DNA from: Aridibaculum aurantiacum | GTDB taxonomy: Bacteria > Bacteroidota > Bacteroidia > Chitinophagales > Chitinophagaceae | Length of the DNA: 64,000 nt | Direction: 5' to 3' | Assembly (NCBI RefSeq): GCF_017355875.1 | Contig: NZ_JAFEWC010000003.1 | Coordinates: 191,001-255,000, forward strand | Shown here: positions 54,554-63,034 of the stretch, in pieces | Position numbering within the stretch: the stretch's first letter is position 1 | How the letters are laid out: the number at the start of each line of letters is the position of its first letter | Position numbers and translations under genes: made by a program | The notes under the pieces: model-generated | Database searches by the model: none | What the model saw: only the letters and a program-made list of their open reading frames with translations | Told to the model about the DNA's origin: nothing

Positions 54554-54596
54554 AGATGAGCAGGCTTTTTCCAATAGATATACAGCCTGCTCATCT
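54554..54596. terminator. Bidirectional terminator between GH9 and aldo/keto reductase genes
   Basis: A 13-bp perfect stem (arms 54554-54566 and 54584-54596, core GAGCAGGCT / AGCCTGCTC), 17-base loop. It stands between two convergent genes, 14 bases after the GH9 stop and 9 bases from the reductase stop, and can end transcripts from both sides. Confidence 0.85.
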
Positions 54597-54605
54597 ATTA
54601 TGTTG

Positions 54606-55601
54606 TTACTTCAGTATCTCATCTATTTGCTGCAGTTCCTCTTTTTCAAAATGAAGATTATTCAGTGCCTGCAGCGCATCTGTCACCTGTTCGGCTTTGC
54701 TGGCTCCTAGTATTAATGAAGTTACTCTTTCATCTTTAAGCACCCATGCAAGTGCCATCTGCGCAAGTGTTTGTCCGCGTTGACGTGCCACTTCATTCAG
54801 CTGCCTTACTTTACCTAATACTTCTTCTGTAATAGCATCTCCTGTAATGGCACCATTGGGTAACATTCTGCCAGCACGTGAAGCAGCAGGAATACCGTTC
54901 AAATATTTATCGGTAAGAAGACCTTGTGCGAGGGAAGAAAATGCAATACAACCTACACCTTCATTACCCAGCAGGTCGAGCAGGCCTTCTTCTACATTTC
55001 TAACAAACATCGAATACTTAGGCTGGTGAATGACACAAGGCGTACCGAGATGCCTCAATACTTTTAATGCTTCAGCTGTTTGTTTGGTATCATAACTGGA
55101 AATGCCAACATATAGCGCTTTGCCCTGCCTTACAATAAGGTCAAGTGCAGACATAGTTTCTTCAATAGGCGTATTAGGATCAGGCCGATGATGATAGAAT
55201 ATATCAACATAGTCCAGTCCCATTCGCTTCAGGCTTTGGTCAAGGCTCGCTACCAGGTACTTCTTACTTCCCCAGTCACCATAGGGGCCATCCCACATCT
55301 TATAACCAGCCTTTGTTGAAATGATTAACTCATCGCGGTTGGGCCTGAAATCATCTTTGAATATTTTTCCAAATGTTTCTTCTGCAGTGCCAGGAGGCGG
55401 TCCATAATTATTGGCAAGATCAAAATGTGTTATGCCACTATCAAAAGCAGTATGCATTATCTGCTTACAGTTGTTGATGGCATCCACTTCACCGAAGTTG
55501 TGCCATAAGCCTAATGATATTGCAGGTAACATTAAGCCGCTCCTGCCACTTCTTCTATACTGCATACTATTGTACCTGTTGATGTCAGCCTGGTAATTCA
55601 T
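54606..55601 (-). CDS. Aldo/keto reductase (L-glyceraldehyde 3-phosphate reductase-like)
   Basis: A 331-residue NADP-dependent aldo/keto reductase close in layout to YghZ/Gpr. The catalytic tetrad can be placed: D61 and Y66 in HFDLANNYGPPPGTAEE, K97 in IISTKAGY and H137 or H138 in IFYHHRPDP; the C terminus has LILGASKAEQV for cofactor binding. YghZ-type enzymes reduce L-glyceraldehyde 3-phosphate and methylglyoxal. It lies next to oxyR on the same strand (43 bases apart), so a part in the stress response is possible, although sugar metabolism is equally likely. Confidence 0.88.
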   Translation of the reverse strand: MNYQADINRYNSMQYRRSGRSGLMLPAISLGLWHNFGEVDAINNCKQIMHTAFDSGITHFDLANNYGPPPGTAEETFGKIFKDDFRPNRDELIISTKAGYKMWDGPYGDWGSKKYLVASLDQSLKRMGLDYVDIFYHHRPDPNTPIEETMSALDLIVRQGKALYVGISSYDTKQTAEALKVLRHLGTPCVIHQPKYSMFVRNVEEGLLDLLGNEGVGCIAFSSLAQGLLTDKYLNGIPAASRAGRMLPNGAITGDAITEEVLGKVRQLNEVARQRGQTLAQMALAWVLKDERVTSLILGASKAEQVTDALQALNNLHFEKEELQQIDEILK

Positions 55602-55644
55602 CTTGTATATTTTCTGGTAGTAAATGAATGTGTAATCTAAATCA

Positions 55645-56583
55645 CTATTGTATATCTACGATGTCCTTCTTCTTTTTATCCTTCATATCAGCAGGAATGT
55701 TGTGTAGTATCTCTTCTTTCAGTGCATCTATCAAAGTCTTCTTGATGTAGTGCCTGTAGATAACAAGACTTATCTCCCGTACAGGTGCAGGTTGTTTAAA
55801 AAGGCGCACATTATTCTTTTGTCTTGCGTTCAGTTCCTGCATGGCCAGTTCGGGCAAAATGGTTACGCCCTGGTTCGCTTCCACAAGTTTCTTCAGCATT
55901 TCTATACTTCCTGTTTCCAGCTCCAGTTGGTTTAGTTCCTGTTCTTTCTTCTTTAGCTCGCACAGGTTCACTACTTGTGATCGCAGGCAATGGCCCTCTT
56001 CTAACAACCACAACCTGTTTACATCTATATCTTTTGGTAACAGGTACTTCTTTTGGAGCAGCTTCTCATCGGATGATGCATAAGCAAAGAACTGTTCGTA
56101 AAACAGTGGTTGTTCAATAAGTGTAGATCGTTGTAAAGGTGTAGCAAGTATGCCTGCATCTAAATGTTGGTTCTCCAGTTTTTGAATGATCTCACCTGTA
56201 TTCAGCTCGCTTATCTTCAACTTTACCTGTGGGTACTTCTTTAAAAAAGATCTCATAAACCTGGGCAACAGGTAAGGTGCTAAAGTGGGTATGATGCCGA
56301 GTGACAGTTCTCCTTTAACTTCTCCCTGTTCTTCTTTTACTATTTCTATCAGCCGTTTTGTTTGTTGCAGTACAACCTTTGCCTGCTCTATTACCTGCTT
56401 TCCCACCTCTGTGGGTACTACCGGTTGCTTGCTCCTGTCGAAGATCTTTATCTCCAGTTCCTCTTCAAGTTTCTTTATCATCATGCTTAAGGTGGCCTGG
56501 GTTATATAGCAGTGCTGTGCAGCCAGCTGGAAGTGCCGGTGCTGGTCTACTGCTACTATATATTCCAATTGTTGTAAGTTCAT
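55645..56583 (-). CDS. oxyR: OxyR, LysR-family peroxide sensor
   Basis: A 312-residue LysR-type regulator. The N-terminal winged helix (LEYIVAVDQHRHFQLAAQHCYITQATLSMMIKKLEEEL) is followed by a substrate-type sensor domain carrying C199 and C208 in EEGHCLRSQVVNLCEL, the same spacing and even the same numbering as the redox cysteines of E. coli OxyR. It should sense hydrogen peroxide by disulfide formation and activate the divergent catalase gene. A Lys-rich C-terminal tail (DMKDKKKKDIVDIQ) extends beyond the usual end. The intergenic region of 104 bases contains a promoter and inverted repeats. Confidence 0.92.
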   Translation of the reverse strand: MNLQQLEYIVAVDQHRHFQLAAQHCYITQATLSMMIKKLEEELEIKIFDRSKQPVVPTEVGKQVIEQAKVVLQQTKRLIEIVKEEQGEVKGELSLGIIPTLAPYLLPRFMRSFLKKYPQVKLKISELNTGEIIQKLENQHLDAGILATPLQRSTLIEQPLFYEQFFAYASSDEKLLQKKYLLPKDIDVNRLWLLEEGHCLRSQVVNLCELKKKEQELNQLELETGSIEMLKKLVEANQGVTILPELAMQELNARQKNNVRLFKQPAPVREISLVIYRHYIKKTLIDALKEEILHNIPADMKDKKKKDIVDIQ

Positions 56584-56589
56584 CTCATA

Positions 56590-56619
56590 GATAATATCGA
56601 TGAAGATATAAGAAATATC
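56590..56619. promoter_or_regulatory. Candidate OxyR operator
   Basis: Two inverted repeats stand side by side: GATAATATC (56590-56598, GATA/TATC arms around one A) and GATAT-N5-ATATC (56605-56619). They lie between the oxyR start codon and the -33 element of the catalase promoter, where an activator would bind. The match to a defined OxyR consensus is not exact. Confidence 0.4.
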
Positions 56620-56621
56620 AG

Positions 56622-56653
56622 TTTGCTTTATGTGCTTGCTTCATTCATTTTTG
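56622..56653 (+). promoter_or_regulatory. Promoter of the catalase gene
   Basis: TTTG at 56622-56625, 20 bases, CATTTTTG at 56646-56653 (one mismatch to TAnnTTTG). Transcription would start near 56660, about 28 bases before the ATG. Confidence 0.5.
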
Positions 56654-56687
56654 CAGTAGATAATTAAATAACCCCAACAAGAATACA

Positions 56688-58208
56688 ATGACAGACCAAA
56701 ACAGATCACGCAGACTAACTACAGCATCGGGTAAGCCTTATGTAGAAAATGAGAACAGCAAAAGTGTTGGAGCAAGAGGACCGCTTTTACTGGAGGATTT
56801 TATTCTTCACGAAAAGCTTGCCCACTTTAACAGGGAGCGTATACCAGAAAGAGTGGTGCACGCAAAAGGTACAGGAGCATTCGGAACTTTTACAGTAACG
56901 CACGATATCACGCGTTACACAAAAGCAAAATTATTCAGCGAAATAGGCAAGCAGACAAAGCTATTTCTTCGCTTCTCTACTGTAGGTGGCGAAAAGGGCA
57001 GTGCAGATACAGAGCGTGATCCGCGTGGATTTGCAATCAAGTTTTATACAGAAGATGGCAACTGGGATCTGGTTGGCAACAACACACCGGTCTTCTTCAT
57101 CAAGGATCCAAAGAAGTTCCCTGATTTTATTCATACACAAAAGAGAGATCCAAGAACCAACTGCAAGAGCGCTACCATGATGTGGGACTTCTGGAGCCTG
57201 AACCCTGAAAGTCTTCACCAGGTAATGATCCTGATGAGTGATCGTGGTACACCGTATAGCTACAGGCATTTGGATGGTTTTGGTTCGCATACATTTAGCC
57301 TAATCAACGCCAACAATGAAAGGGTATGGGTGAAGTTTCATTTTAAGACCTTGCAAGGCATTAAAAATTTTACTGCAGAAGAAGCGGTAGAGATGAAAGG
57401 TAAAGACCCTGATTTTGCGCAGCGTGACTTGGTAGAGGCGATAGATAAAAAGGATTTTCCTAAATGGGCAATGAAGATCCAGGTGATGACAGATGAAGAA
57501 GCGCAGGCATTTCCATGGAACCCATTCGATCTTACCAAAGTGTGGCCGCATGGCGATTTCCCTTTGCACGATGTAGGAATACTTGAATTGAACCAGGTGC
57601 CACGCAACTATTTTGCAGAGGTAGAGCAGAGTGCATTTGCACCAGCCCATGTCATTGATGGAATAAGTTATTCGCCTGATAAAATGTTGCAAGGGCGCAT
57701 CCTGTCTTATACAGATGCACAGCGTTATCGCCTTGGTGGTAACTATGAGCAGATACCGGTGAATCGTTGTCCTTTCATGGTGGCCAATCACCAGCGCGAT
57801 GGACTGATGGCAGTGAATGGCAACGGAGAGGATACACCAAATTATTTCCCCAACAGCTTCGATGATATATATGTTGACGAAAGCTATACAGAACCAGCTG
57901 TTGAATTAGACAGTGCTGTTGCAGGTTGGTTCGACCGTAATGGTGCCAACGATAACGACCACTATAGCCAGCCGGCTGCGTTGTACAATAAGGTGATGAA
58001 TGACTACGAAAGGCACAACCTGGTAGCCAACATCGTAGATGCAATGAGCGGTATCAGTGGCGAGAAAAAAGATATCATCATTAACCGCCAGCTGTGTCAT
58101 TGGTTCCGTGTTGATATGTCTTTAGGAATGGCTATCGCCAAAGGTTTTGGAATAGATATAAATGCCGTTATGCAGCATGCGCCAAAGCAGCAGGCAGAAT
58201 TGGTTTAA
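56688..58208 (+). CDS. katA: Monofunctional haem catalase (small-subunit, clade 3 type)
   Basis: A 506-residue catalase that splits hydrogen peroxide into water and oxygen in the cytoplasm. Active-site residues are all present: H58 in ERVVHAKGTGAFG, N131 in DLVGNNTPVFF and the haem-ligand Y341 in RILSYTDAQRYRLGGNY. The short N terminus (TTASGKPYVENENSKSVGARGP) and total length place it among small-subunit enzymes with NADPH-binding capacity. It is divergent from oxyR and preceded by a promoter and a probable operator, so peroxide-induced expression is expected. A good terminator follows 23 bases after the stop. Confidence 0.95.
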   Translation: MTDQNRSRRLTTASGKPYVENENSKSVGARGPLLLEDFILHEKLAHFNRERIPERVVHAKGTGAFGTFTVTHDITRYTKAKLFSEIGKQTKLFLRFSTVGGEKGSADTERDPRGFAIKFYTEDGNWDLVGNNTPVFFIKDPKKFPDFIHTQKRDPRTNCKSATMMWDFWSLNPESLHQVMILMSDRGTPYSYRHLDGFGSHTFSLINANNERVWVKFHFKTLQGIKNFTAEEAVEMKGKDPDFAQRDLVEAIDKKDFPKWAMKIQVMTDEEAQAFPWNPFDLTKVWPHGDFPLHDVGILELNQVPRNYFAEVEQSAFAPAHVIDGISYSPDKMLQGRILSYTDAQRYRLGGNYEQIPVNRCPFMVANHQRDGLMAVNGNGEDTPNYFPNSFDDIYVDESYTEPAVELDSAVAGWFDRNGANDNDHYSQPAALYNKVMNDYERHNLVANIVDAMSGISGEKKDIIINRQLCHWFRVDMSLGMAIAKGFGIDINAVMQHAPKQQAELV

Positions 58209-58231
58209 AATACATTGTCGCAAGCAATCAC

Positions 58232-58267
58232 CCCCAGGCCCTGGTCATTTTTTGGCCGGGGTTTTTT
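58232..58267 (+). terminator. Intrinsic terminator after catalase
   Basis: An 8-bp G/C stem with one bulged A (CCCC-A-GGCC at 58232-58240, GGCCGGGG at 58254-58261), followed by six T. The 58268-58398 stretch up to the GH35 gene shows no recognisable promoter box. Confidence 0.85.
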
Positions 58268-58398
58268 GTTCCTGCAACTTTCAATGAAAAAGCTTTTCAA
58301 GGTAAAGCAGGTTTCGCGCAATAATTAAAATGCATTAAGTAATATAGCAACCCAAATAATACCTTCAACGACTGTACAAGTTGCCAGACATCACAATT

Positions 58399-60750
58399 AT
58401 GAAGAACACCAGATCATTCTATACCTGTTTATGCACCATAGCATTGCTTTTGCTGACGTCCATTACCGGCACTGCACAACAACCCGGAACTTTCACAGCG
58501 GGGAACAAACAGTTTCTACTAAATGGTAAACCTTATGTAATACGCGCTGCAGAGCTGCATTACCCGCGCATTCCCAAGGAGTATTGGGAGCATCGCATTC
58601 AGCTAAGCAAGGCAATGGGTATGAATACGATCTGTATCTACCTGTTTTGGAACCTGCACGAACAGCGGGAGGGGGAATTTGATTTTACAGGTAATAATGA
58701 TGTGGCGGAGTTTGTAAGGCTGGTGCAAAAGAATGGCATGTACTGCATTGTGCGTCCTGGTCCTTATGTATGTGCAGAGTGGGACATGGGTGGCCTGCCA
58801 TGGTGGTTGCTAAAGAAAAAAGATATTCAGGTGCGTACGCTGAAGGATGCATACTTCATGGATAGGACAAAGAAGTTCCTGGCTGAAGCAGGCAAGCAAC
58901 TGGCGCCATTGCAAATCCAAAATGGTGGCAACATCATCATGGTTCAGGTGGAAAATGAATACGCTTCTTTTGGTAGTGAGCAACCATATATGGAAGCCAT
59001 ACGCGATGCGGTTCGTGCATCAGGTTTTGATAAGGTGCAGCTGTTCAGGTGTGACTGGTCTTCCAACTTTGACAAGTATAAATTGGATGGCGTAGCTACT
59101 ACTCTAAACTTTGGTGCAGGTTCTAAAATAGATGAGCAATTTGAAAAGCTGCAGCGCGTGTATCCTAATGAAGCGCTGATGTGCAGCGAGTATTGGTCGG
59201 GATGGTTCGATCATTGGGGAAAGCCGCATGAGACACGAAGCGTTGCCAGCTTTATTGGCAGCCTCAAAGACATGATGGACCGCAACATTTCTTTCAGTTT
59301 ATATATGGCACATGGTGGTACTTCGTTTGGACAATGGGGCGGAGCCAATGCGCCGCCGTATTCTGCTATGGCCACTTCATACGATTACAATGCACCCATA
59401 GGCGAACAAGGAAATACAACAGATAAATTTTTTGCTGTCCGCGATCTGCTAAAGAATTATCTACAGGAAGGTGAAACGCTTGGTGCTATACCAGCAGCTA
59501 TGCCCGTAATTGCAATACCAGCTTTTGAACTAAAACAAACAGCACCGCTGTTCACCAATTTACCCGCGGCAAAAGCTTCTGCTGACATCAAGCCGATGGA
59601 GCTATTCGACCAGGGCTGGGGACGGATCTTATACCGCACTACATTACCTGCATCCACTTCGCCGCGTAAGCTGGTAATTAAAGATGTGCACGACTGGGCA
59701 AAGGTGTTTGTAGATGGCGAACCTGTTGGCAAGCTTGACAGGAGGAGATGGGATAGTGTAGTTGAAATTCCTGCTAAGAATGCTACAAGTCAGCTTGATA
59801 TACTTGTTGAGGCGACGGGCAGGGTTAACTATGGAAAAGCTATCATAGATCCAAAAGGAATAACAGATAAGGTCATTCTCAGGAGCGCCAGCTTTAGCAA
59901 AGAGCTAAATGATTGGCAGGTTTACAATATGCCGGTTGACTATAAGTTTCAAAAGAGCGTTAAGTTCAGGAAAAAATCCCACAGCGGACCCGGATGGTAC
60001 CGCGGTACATTCAGGCTAAAAGAAAAAGGTGATACCTACCTGGATGTAAGTAAATGGGGTAAAGGCATGGTATGGGTTAATGGCAACAACCTTGGACGCT
60101 TCTGGAAGATCGGACCTCAGCAAACGCTGTTTGTGCCGGGTGTATGGCTAAAAAAGGGAAAGAACGAGATCGTCATAATGGAGGTGGATGCACCTAAAGA
60201 AACAACTGTAGCAGGATTAACACAGCCTGTGCTGAATGCGCTACATCCAGATGAGTCATTACTGCATCGTGCTAAAGGCCAAACCCTTGATCTGGGTGGT
60301 GAGGTGCCGGTTGCTTCCGGTTCTTTTACTGCAGGCACTGGATGGAAAGATGTACAATTTTCCAAAACAATAACCGGTAGGTATTTCTGCCTGGAAGCAC
60401 TAAATGCGCAGCAGGCAAAAGATCCGCTCACTTCTATTGCTGAACTGGAATTGATTGGTTTAGACGGTACACCACTCTCAACACTAAAGTGGAAGGTGGT
60501 GTATGCGGATAGTGAAGAAGTAACTGCCTCTAACAGTGCAGCAGATAAAGTATACGACCAGCAGGAATCAACTTTCTGGCAAACACAATCGGTAGGTGCC
60601 AAGCCTGCCCACCCGCACCAGATTGTTATAGACCTGGGCGAGGAAGTACAGGTGAAAGGAATACGTGTATTACCGCGCTCTGATAAGAGCAGTGCTGGTA
60701 TGATAAAAGACTACCGCATCTTCCTGAAGGTGGATGCTTTTAAGATGTGA
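58399..60750 (+). CDS. GH35 beta-galactosidase with discoidin-like C terminus
   Basis: A 783-residue secreted GH35 enzyme. The signal peptide ends GTA-Q. The barrel shows RAAELHYPRIPKEYWEHRI, IVRPGPYVCAEWDMGGLPWWLL, acid/base E187 in VQVENEYASFG and nucleophile E264 in MCSEYWSGWFDHWG. Two jelly-roll domains follow (WVNGNNLGRFWKIGPQ), and the last ~130 residues look like an F5/8 type C carbohydrate-binding domain (VIDLGEEVQVKGIRVLPRSD). It would remove terminal beta-galactose, perhaps from xyloglucan or pectic galactan. ATG 58399 is preferred over a TTG at 58381. It stands alone, cut off from the main locus by the stress genes. Confidence 0.9.
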   Translation: MKNTRSFYTCLCTIALLLLTSITGTAQQPGTFTAGNKQFLLNGKPYVIRAAELHYPRIPKEYWEHRIQLSKAMGMNTICIYLFWNLHEQREGEFDFTGNNDVAEFVRLVQKNGMYCIVRPGPYVCAEWDMGGLPWWLLKKKDIQVRTLKDAYFMDRTKKFLAEAGKQLAPLQIQNGGNIIMVQVENEYASFGSEQPYMEAIRDAVRASGFDKVQLFRCDWSSNFDKYKLDGVATTLNFGAGSKIDEQFEKLQRVYPNEALMCSEYWSGWFDHWGKPHETRSVASFIGSLKDMMDRNISFSLYMAHGGTSFGQWGGANAPPYSAMATSYDYNAPIGEQGNTTDKFFAVRDLLKNYLQEGETLGAIPAAMPVIAIPAFELKQTAPLFTNLPAAKASADIKPMELFDQGWGRILYRTTLPASTSPRKLVIKDVHDWAKVFVDGEPVGKLDRRRWDSVVEIPAKNATSQLDILVEATGRVNYGKAIIDPKGITDKVILRSASFSKELNDWQVYNMPVDYKFQKSVKFRKKSHSGPGWYRGTFRLKEKGDTYLDVSKWGKGMVWVNGNNLGRFWKIGPQQTLFVPGVWLKKGKNEIVIMEVDAPKETTVAGLTQPVLNALHPDESLLHRAKGQTLDLGGEVPVASGSFTAGTGWKDVQFSKTITGRYFCLEALNAQQAKDPLTSIAELELIGLDGTPLSTLKWKVVYADSEEVTASNSAADKVYDQQESTFWQTQSVGAKPAHPHQIVIDLGEEVQVKGIRVLPRSDKSSAGMIKDYRIFLKVDAFKM

Positions 60751-60768
60751 TCTCTGGTTGAAAAAAAT

Positions 60769-60874
60769 TACCGTAGTCTTCAAGGCTACGGTAGTTTAAT
60801 AAAATACGGTAGTCTTCAAGACTACCGCATTATCTAGATCAGATGATATTACCGTAGTCTAGAAGACTAGGGTA
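60769..60874. repeat. Three related 25-bp palindromes between convergent genes
   Basis: Units at 60769-60793, 60805-60829 and 60850-60874, each an imperfect or perfect palindrome built on CCGTAGTCTT / AAGACTACGG. The second is perfect over 21 bases around a central C; the first and third have one or two changes, mostly breaking symmetry. They lie in the gap between GH35 and uxuA, which converge. They could serve as terminators for both strands, though T tracts are weak, or they are a mobile palindromic repeat family. Confidence 0.8.
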
Positions 60875-60881
60875 ATTTTGG

Positions 60882-62060
60882 TTACTGCTTCATTTCAGAG
60901 ATACTGCGGCTAATACCTAATTCAAGTCCACGCAGTTCAGCTAAGCCCCGCAGACGGCCTATACCTGAATAACCAGGGTTTGTTTTCTTCTTCAGATCAT
61001 CCAGCATCTGGTGTCCATGGTCTGGGCGCATAGGAATAGAAACCTTGCGATCCTGCATTGTTTCTACCAACGCTTTCACTACTTCATACATATCTACATC
61101 ACCTTCCAGGTGGTTGTCTTCATAAAAGTCACCAAACTCATTTCTGCGTGTACTGCGCAGGTGAATGAAATTGATGCGATCAGCAAAACGCCTCACTATA
61201 CCCGGCAGATCATTGTCTTCTCTTACTCCGAATGAACCGGTACAAAAGCACAGGCCATTGCTTAATGATGGAACAGCATCTATCAGTGCCTGTACATCTT
61301 CAGCAGTGCTTACTACACGCGGCAAACCTAAAATGGGGTAGGGCGGATCATCAGGATGGATGACCATCTTGACGCCAACTTCTTCGGCTACGGGTACTAC
61401 CTGCTGTAAGAAGTAAATGAGATGCGAACGAAGTTTATCTGCATCAATTCCCTGATAAGTATCCAGTGCTTGTTGAAACTGTTCTAGCGTAAAGCTTTCT
61501 TCACTGCCGGGAAGACCTGCAATGATGTTTCGTTGTAGTTGCAGTTTTTCTGTATCGCTCATACTTTCAAAACGTGCTCTTGCTCTTTCTAGTTCTTCTG
61601 CAGCATATTCACTTTCTGCACCCTTACGCTTCAGCATCAAAACTTCAAAAGCAATAAAAGCAGCCTTTTCAAATCGCAGGGCTTTTGAGCCGTCTTCTAC
61701 TGTATAGCTTAGGTCGGTGCGTGTCCAGTCGAGTACCGGCATAAAGTTGTACGTAACAATGTTGACGCCGCAGCTAGCCAGGTTGCGAATGCTTTGCTTG
61801 TAGTTTTCGATGTATGTTTTGTACTCGCCTGTTTGTGTTTTGATAGCTTCATGTACAGGAACACTTTCTACTACGCTCCAGCGCATTCCTACTTCTTCTA
61901 TTTGAGCTTTTCTTTTTTCAATTTCATCTACCGTCCATACCTGCCCGTTAGGTATGTGATGAAGGGCTGTTACAATACCTGTACATCCTGCTTGTCTTAT
62001 ATCCCAAATTGATACCGGGTCGTTTGGCCCGTACCAGCGCATGGTTTGTTCGAATTGCAT
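60882..62060 (-). CDS. uxuA: Mannonate dehydratase
   Basis: A 392-residue enzyme that dehydrates D-mannonate to 2-keto-3-deoxy-D-gluconate in hexuronate catabolism. UxuA-type elements are [31 protein letters not shown] at the N terminus, [21 protein letters not shown] with metal-binding histidine, [33 protein letters not shown] and [14 protein letters not shown]. The start is set at 62060 because the MQFEQTMRW start gives the normal family length. A longer reading frame up to 62195 adds a tail of [12 protein letters not shown]-like residues that is a translation of the GTGA repeat and is not real. The fructuronate reductase-like gene lies upstream on the same strand. Confidence 0.92.
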   Translation of the reverse strand: MQFEQTMRWYGPNDPVSIWDIRQAGCTGIVTALHHIPNGQVWTVDEIEKRKAQIEEVGMRWSVVESVPVHEAIKTQTGEYKTYIENYKQSIRNLASCGVNIVTYNFMPVLDWTRTDLSYTVEDGSKALRFEKAAFIAFEVLMLKRKGAESEYAAEELERARARFESMSDTEKLQLQRNIIAGLPGSEESFTLEQFQQALDTYQGIDADKLRSHLIYFLQQVVPVAEEVGVKMVIHPDDPPYPILGLPRVVSTAEDVQALIDAVPSLSNGLCFCTGSFGVREDNDLPGIVRRFADRINFIHLRSTRRNEFGDFYEDNHLEGDVDMYEVVKALVETMQDRKVSIPMRPDHGHQMLDDLKKKTNPGYSGIGRLRGLAELRGLELGISRSISEMKQ

Positions 62061-62069
62061 ATTGTGAAT

Positions 62070-62150
62070 TATGAGTTTTGAAAGTGAATGGTAAATTGTG
62101 AGTTGTGAGTGGTGAATAGTGAAAAGTGAATAGTCAATTGTGAATGCTTT
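62070..62150. repeat. GTGA-rich degenerate repeat, copy 2
   Basis: Variants of GTGAATTGTGAGTTGTGAG fill most of the 100-base gap between uxuA and the SDR gene. Read on the minus strand it gives an open frame (TIHHSQ-like residues) that artificially extends uxuA. The same kind of tract lies at 30859-30950. Confidence 0.8.
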
Positions 62151-62160
62151 TTTGACTTCC

Positions 62161-62994
62161 TTACACTCCGCTAAAAGCACTAAAGCCACCATCAATAGGT
62201 ATTACTACACCTGTCACGAATTTGGAACCATCGCCGCAAAGCCATAGCAAGGTGCCGATTAGATCTTCAGGTGTACCAAAGCGACCCATGGGTGTGTGGG
62301 AGATGATGGTGTTGCCTCTATCTGTTAAGCTGCCGTCTGCTGTTGTTAGTAGGCTACGGTTTTGGTCGGTAAGGAAGAAGCCCGGTGCCATAGCATTTAC
62401 ACGAATACCGGCTTTCGAAAAATGCACAGCCAACCATTGTGTAAAGTTTGATATCGCTGCCTTGGCTCCACTGTATGCCGGTATCTTGGTCAATGGCCTG
62501 AAGGCGTTCATTGATGATATGTTGAGGATGGTTGCGCCTTCTCTGCCAACCATATCTTTTGCAAATACCTGCGTAGGTAGCAGTGTGCCGATAAAATTCA
62601 GGTCGAATACAAACTTGATCCCTTCCGGGTCAAGATCAAAAAATGTTTTTACTTCTTCACCCAGTGAAAGATCATCTTCCTCGAAGAAGTTCTTGGATGT
62701 TGTTCCTTTTGGATGGTTGCCACCTGCACCATTGATCAGTATATCGCAAGGGCCTAATGTTGAAATGACCTCTTCATGTGCTTGCTTCAAGCTGGTTATG
62801 TCTAATACATTTGCGGCAATACCAATGGCAGTGCCGCCTTGTTGCTTTATTTCATCTGCAACACTTTTAGCATTCTCTTCCCTTAAATCTAATACAGCCA
62901 CCTTTGCACCTTGAGCGGCAAGGGCCAATGCCATTGTTCTACATAAAATTCCTCCACCGCCGGTTATGACGGCTACCTTGTTTGAAAGTTCCAT
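62161..62994 (-). CDS. SDR-family fructuronate reductase / D-mannonate oxidoreductase
   Basis: A 277-residue short-chain dehydrogenase. The NAD(P)-binding motif is [12 protein letters not shown] near residues 11-22, LINGAGGN is the NNAG-equivalent, and the catalytic residues are the serine in NISSMNAF and YSGAK. The segment [17 protein letters not shown] is typical of the branch that reduces D-fructuronate to D-mannonate. With uxuA next to it the pair makes mannonate and dehydrates it. ATG 62994 begins [13 protein letters not shown]; an upstream start at 63051 would overlap the neighbouring gene and is rejected. The uxuA partner follows after the repeat tract. Confidence 0.85.
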   Translation of the reverse strand: MELSNKVAVITGGGGILCRTMALALAAQGAKVAVLDLREENAKSVADEIKQQGGTAIGIAANVLDITSLKQAHEEVISTLGPCDILINGAGGNHPKGTTSKNFFEEDDLSLGEEVKTFFDLDPEGIKFVFDLNFIGTLLPTQVFAKDMVGREGATILNISSMNAFRPLTKIPAYSGAKAAISNFTQWLAVHFSKAGIRVNAMAPGFFLTDQNRSLLTTADGSLTDRGNTIISHTPMGRFGTPEDLIGTLLWLCGDGSKFVTGVVIPIDGGFSAFSGV

Positions 62995-63034
62995 TAAGCG
63001 TTTGTTATGGTTGATGTTGTTTTTAAAATCATGT

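Noticed and set aside
62222-62914. Open frame of 230 codons on the plus strand
   Set aside because: Antisense to the clearly recognisable SDR gene; Ser/Pro-rich translation typical of a shadow frame.
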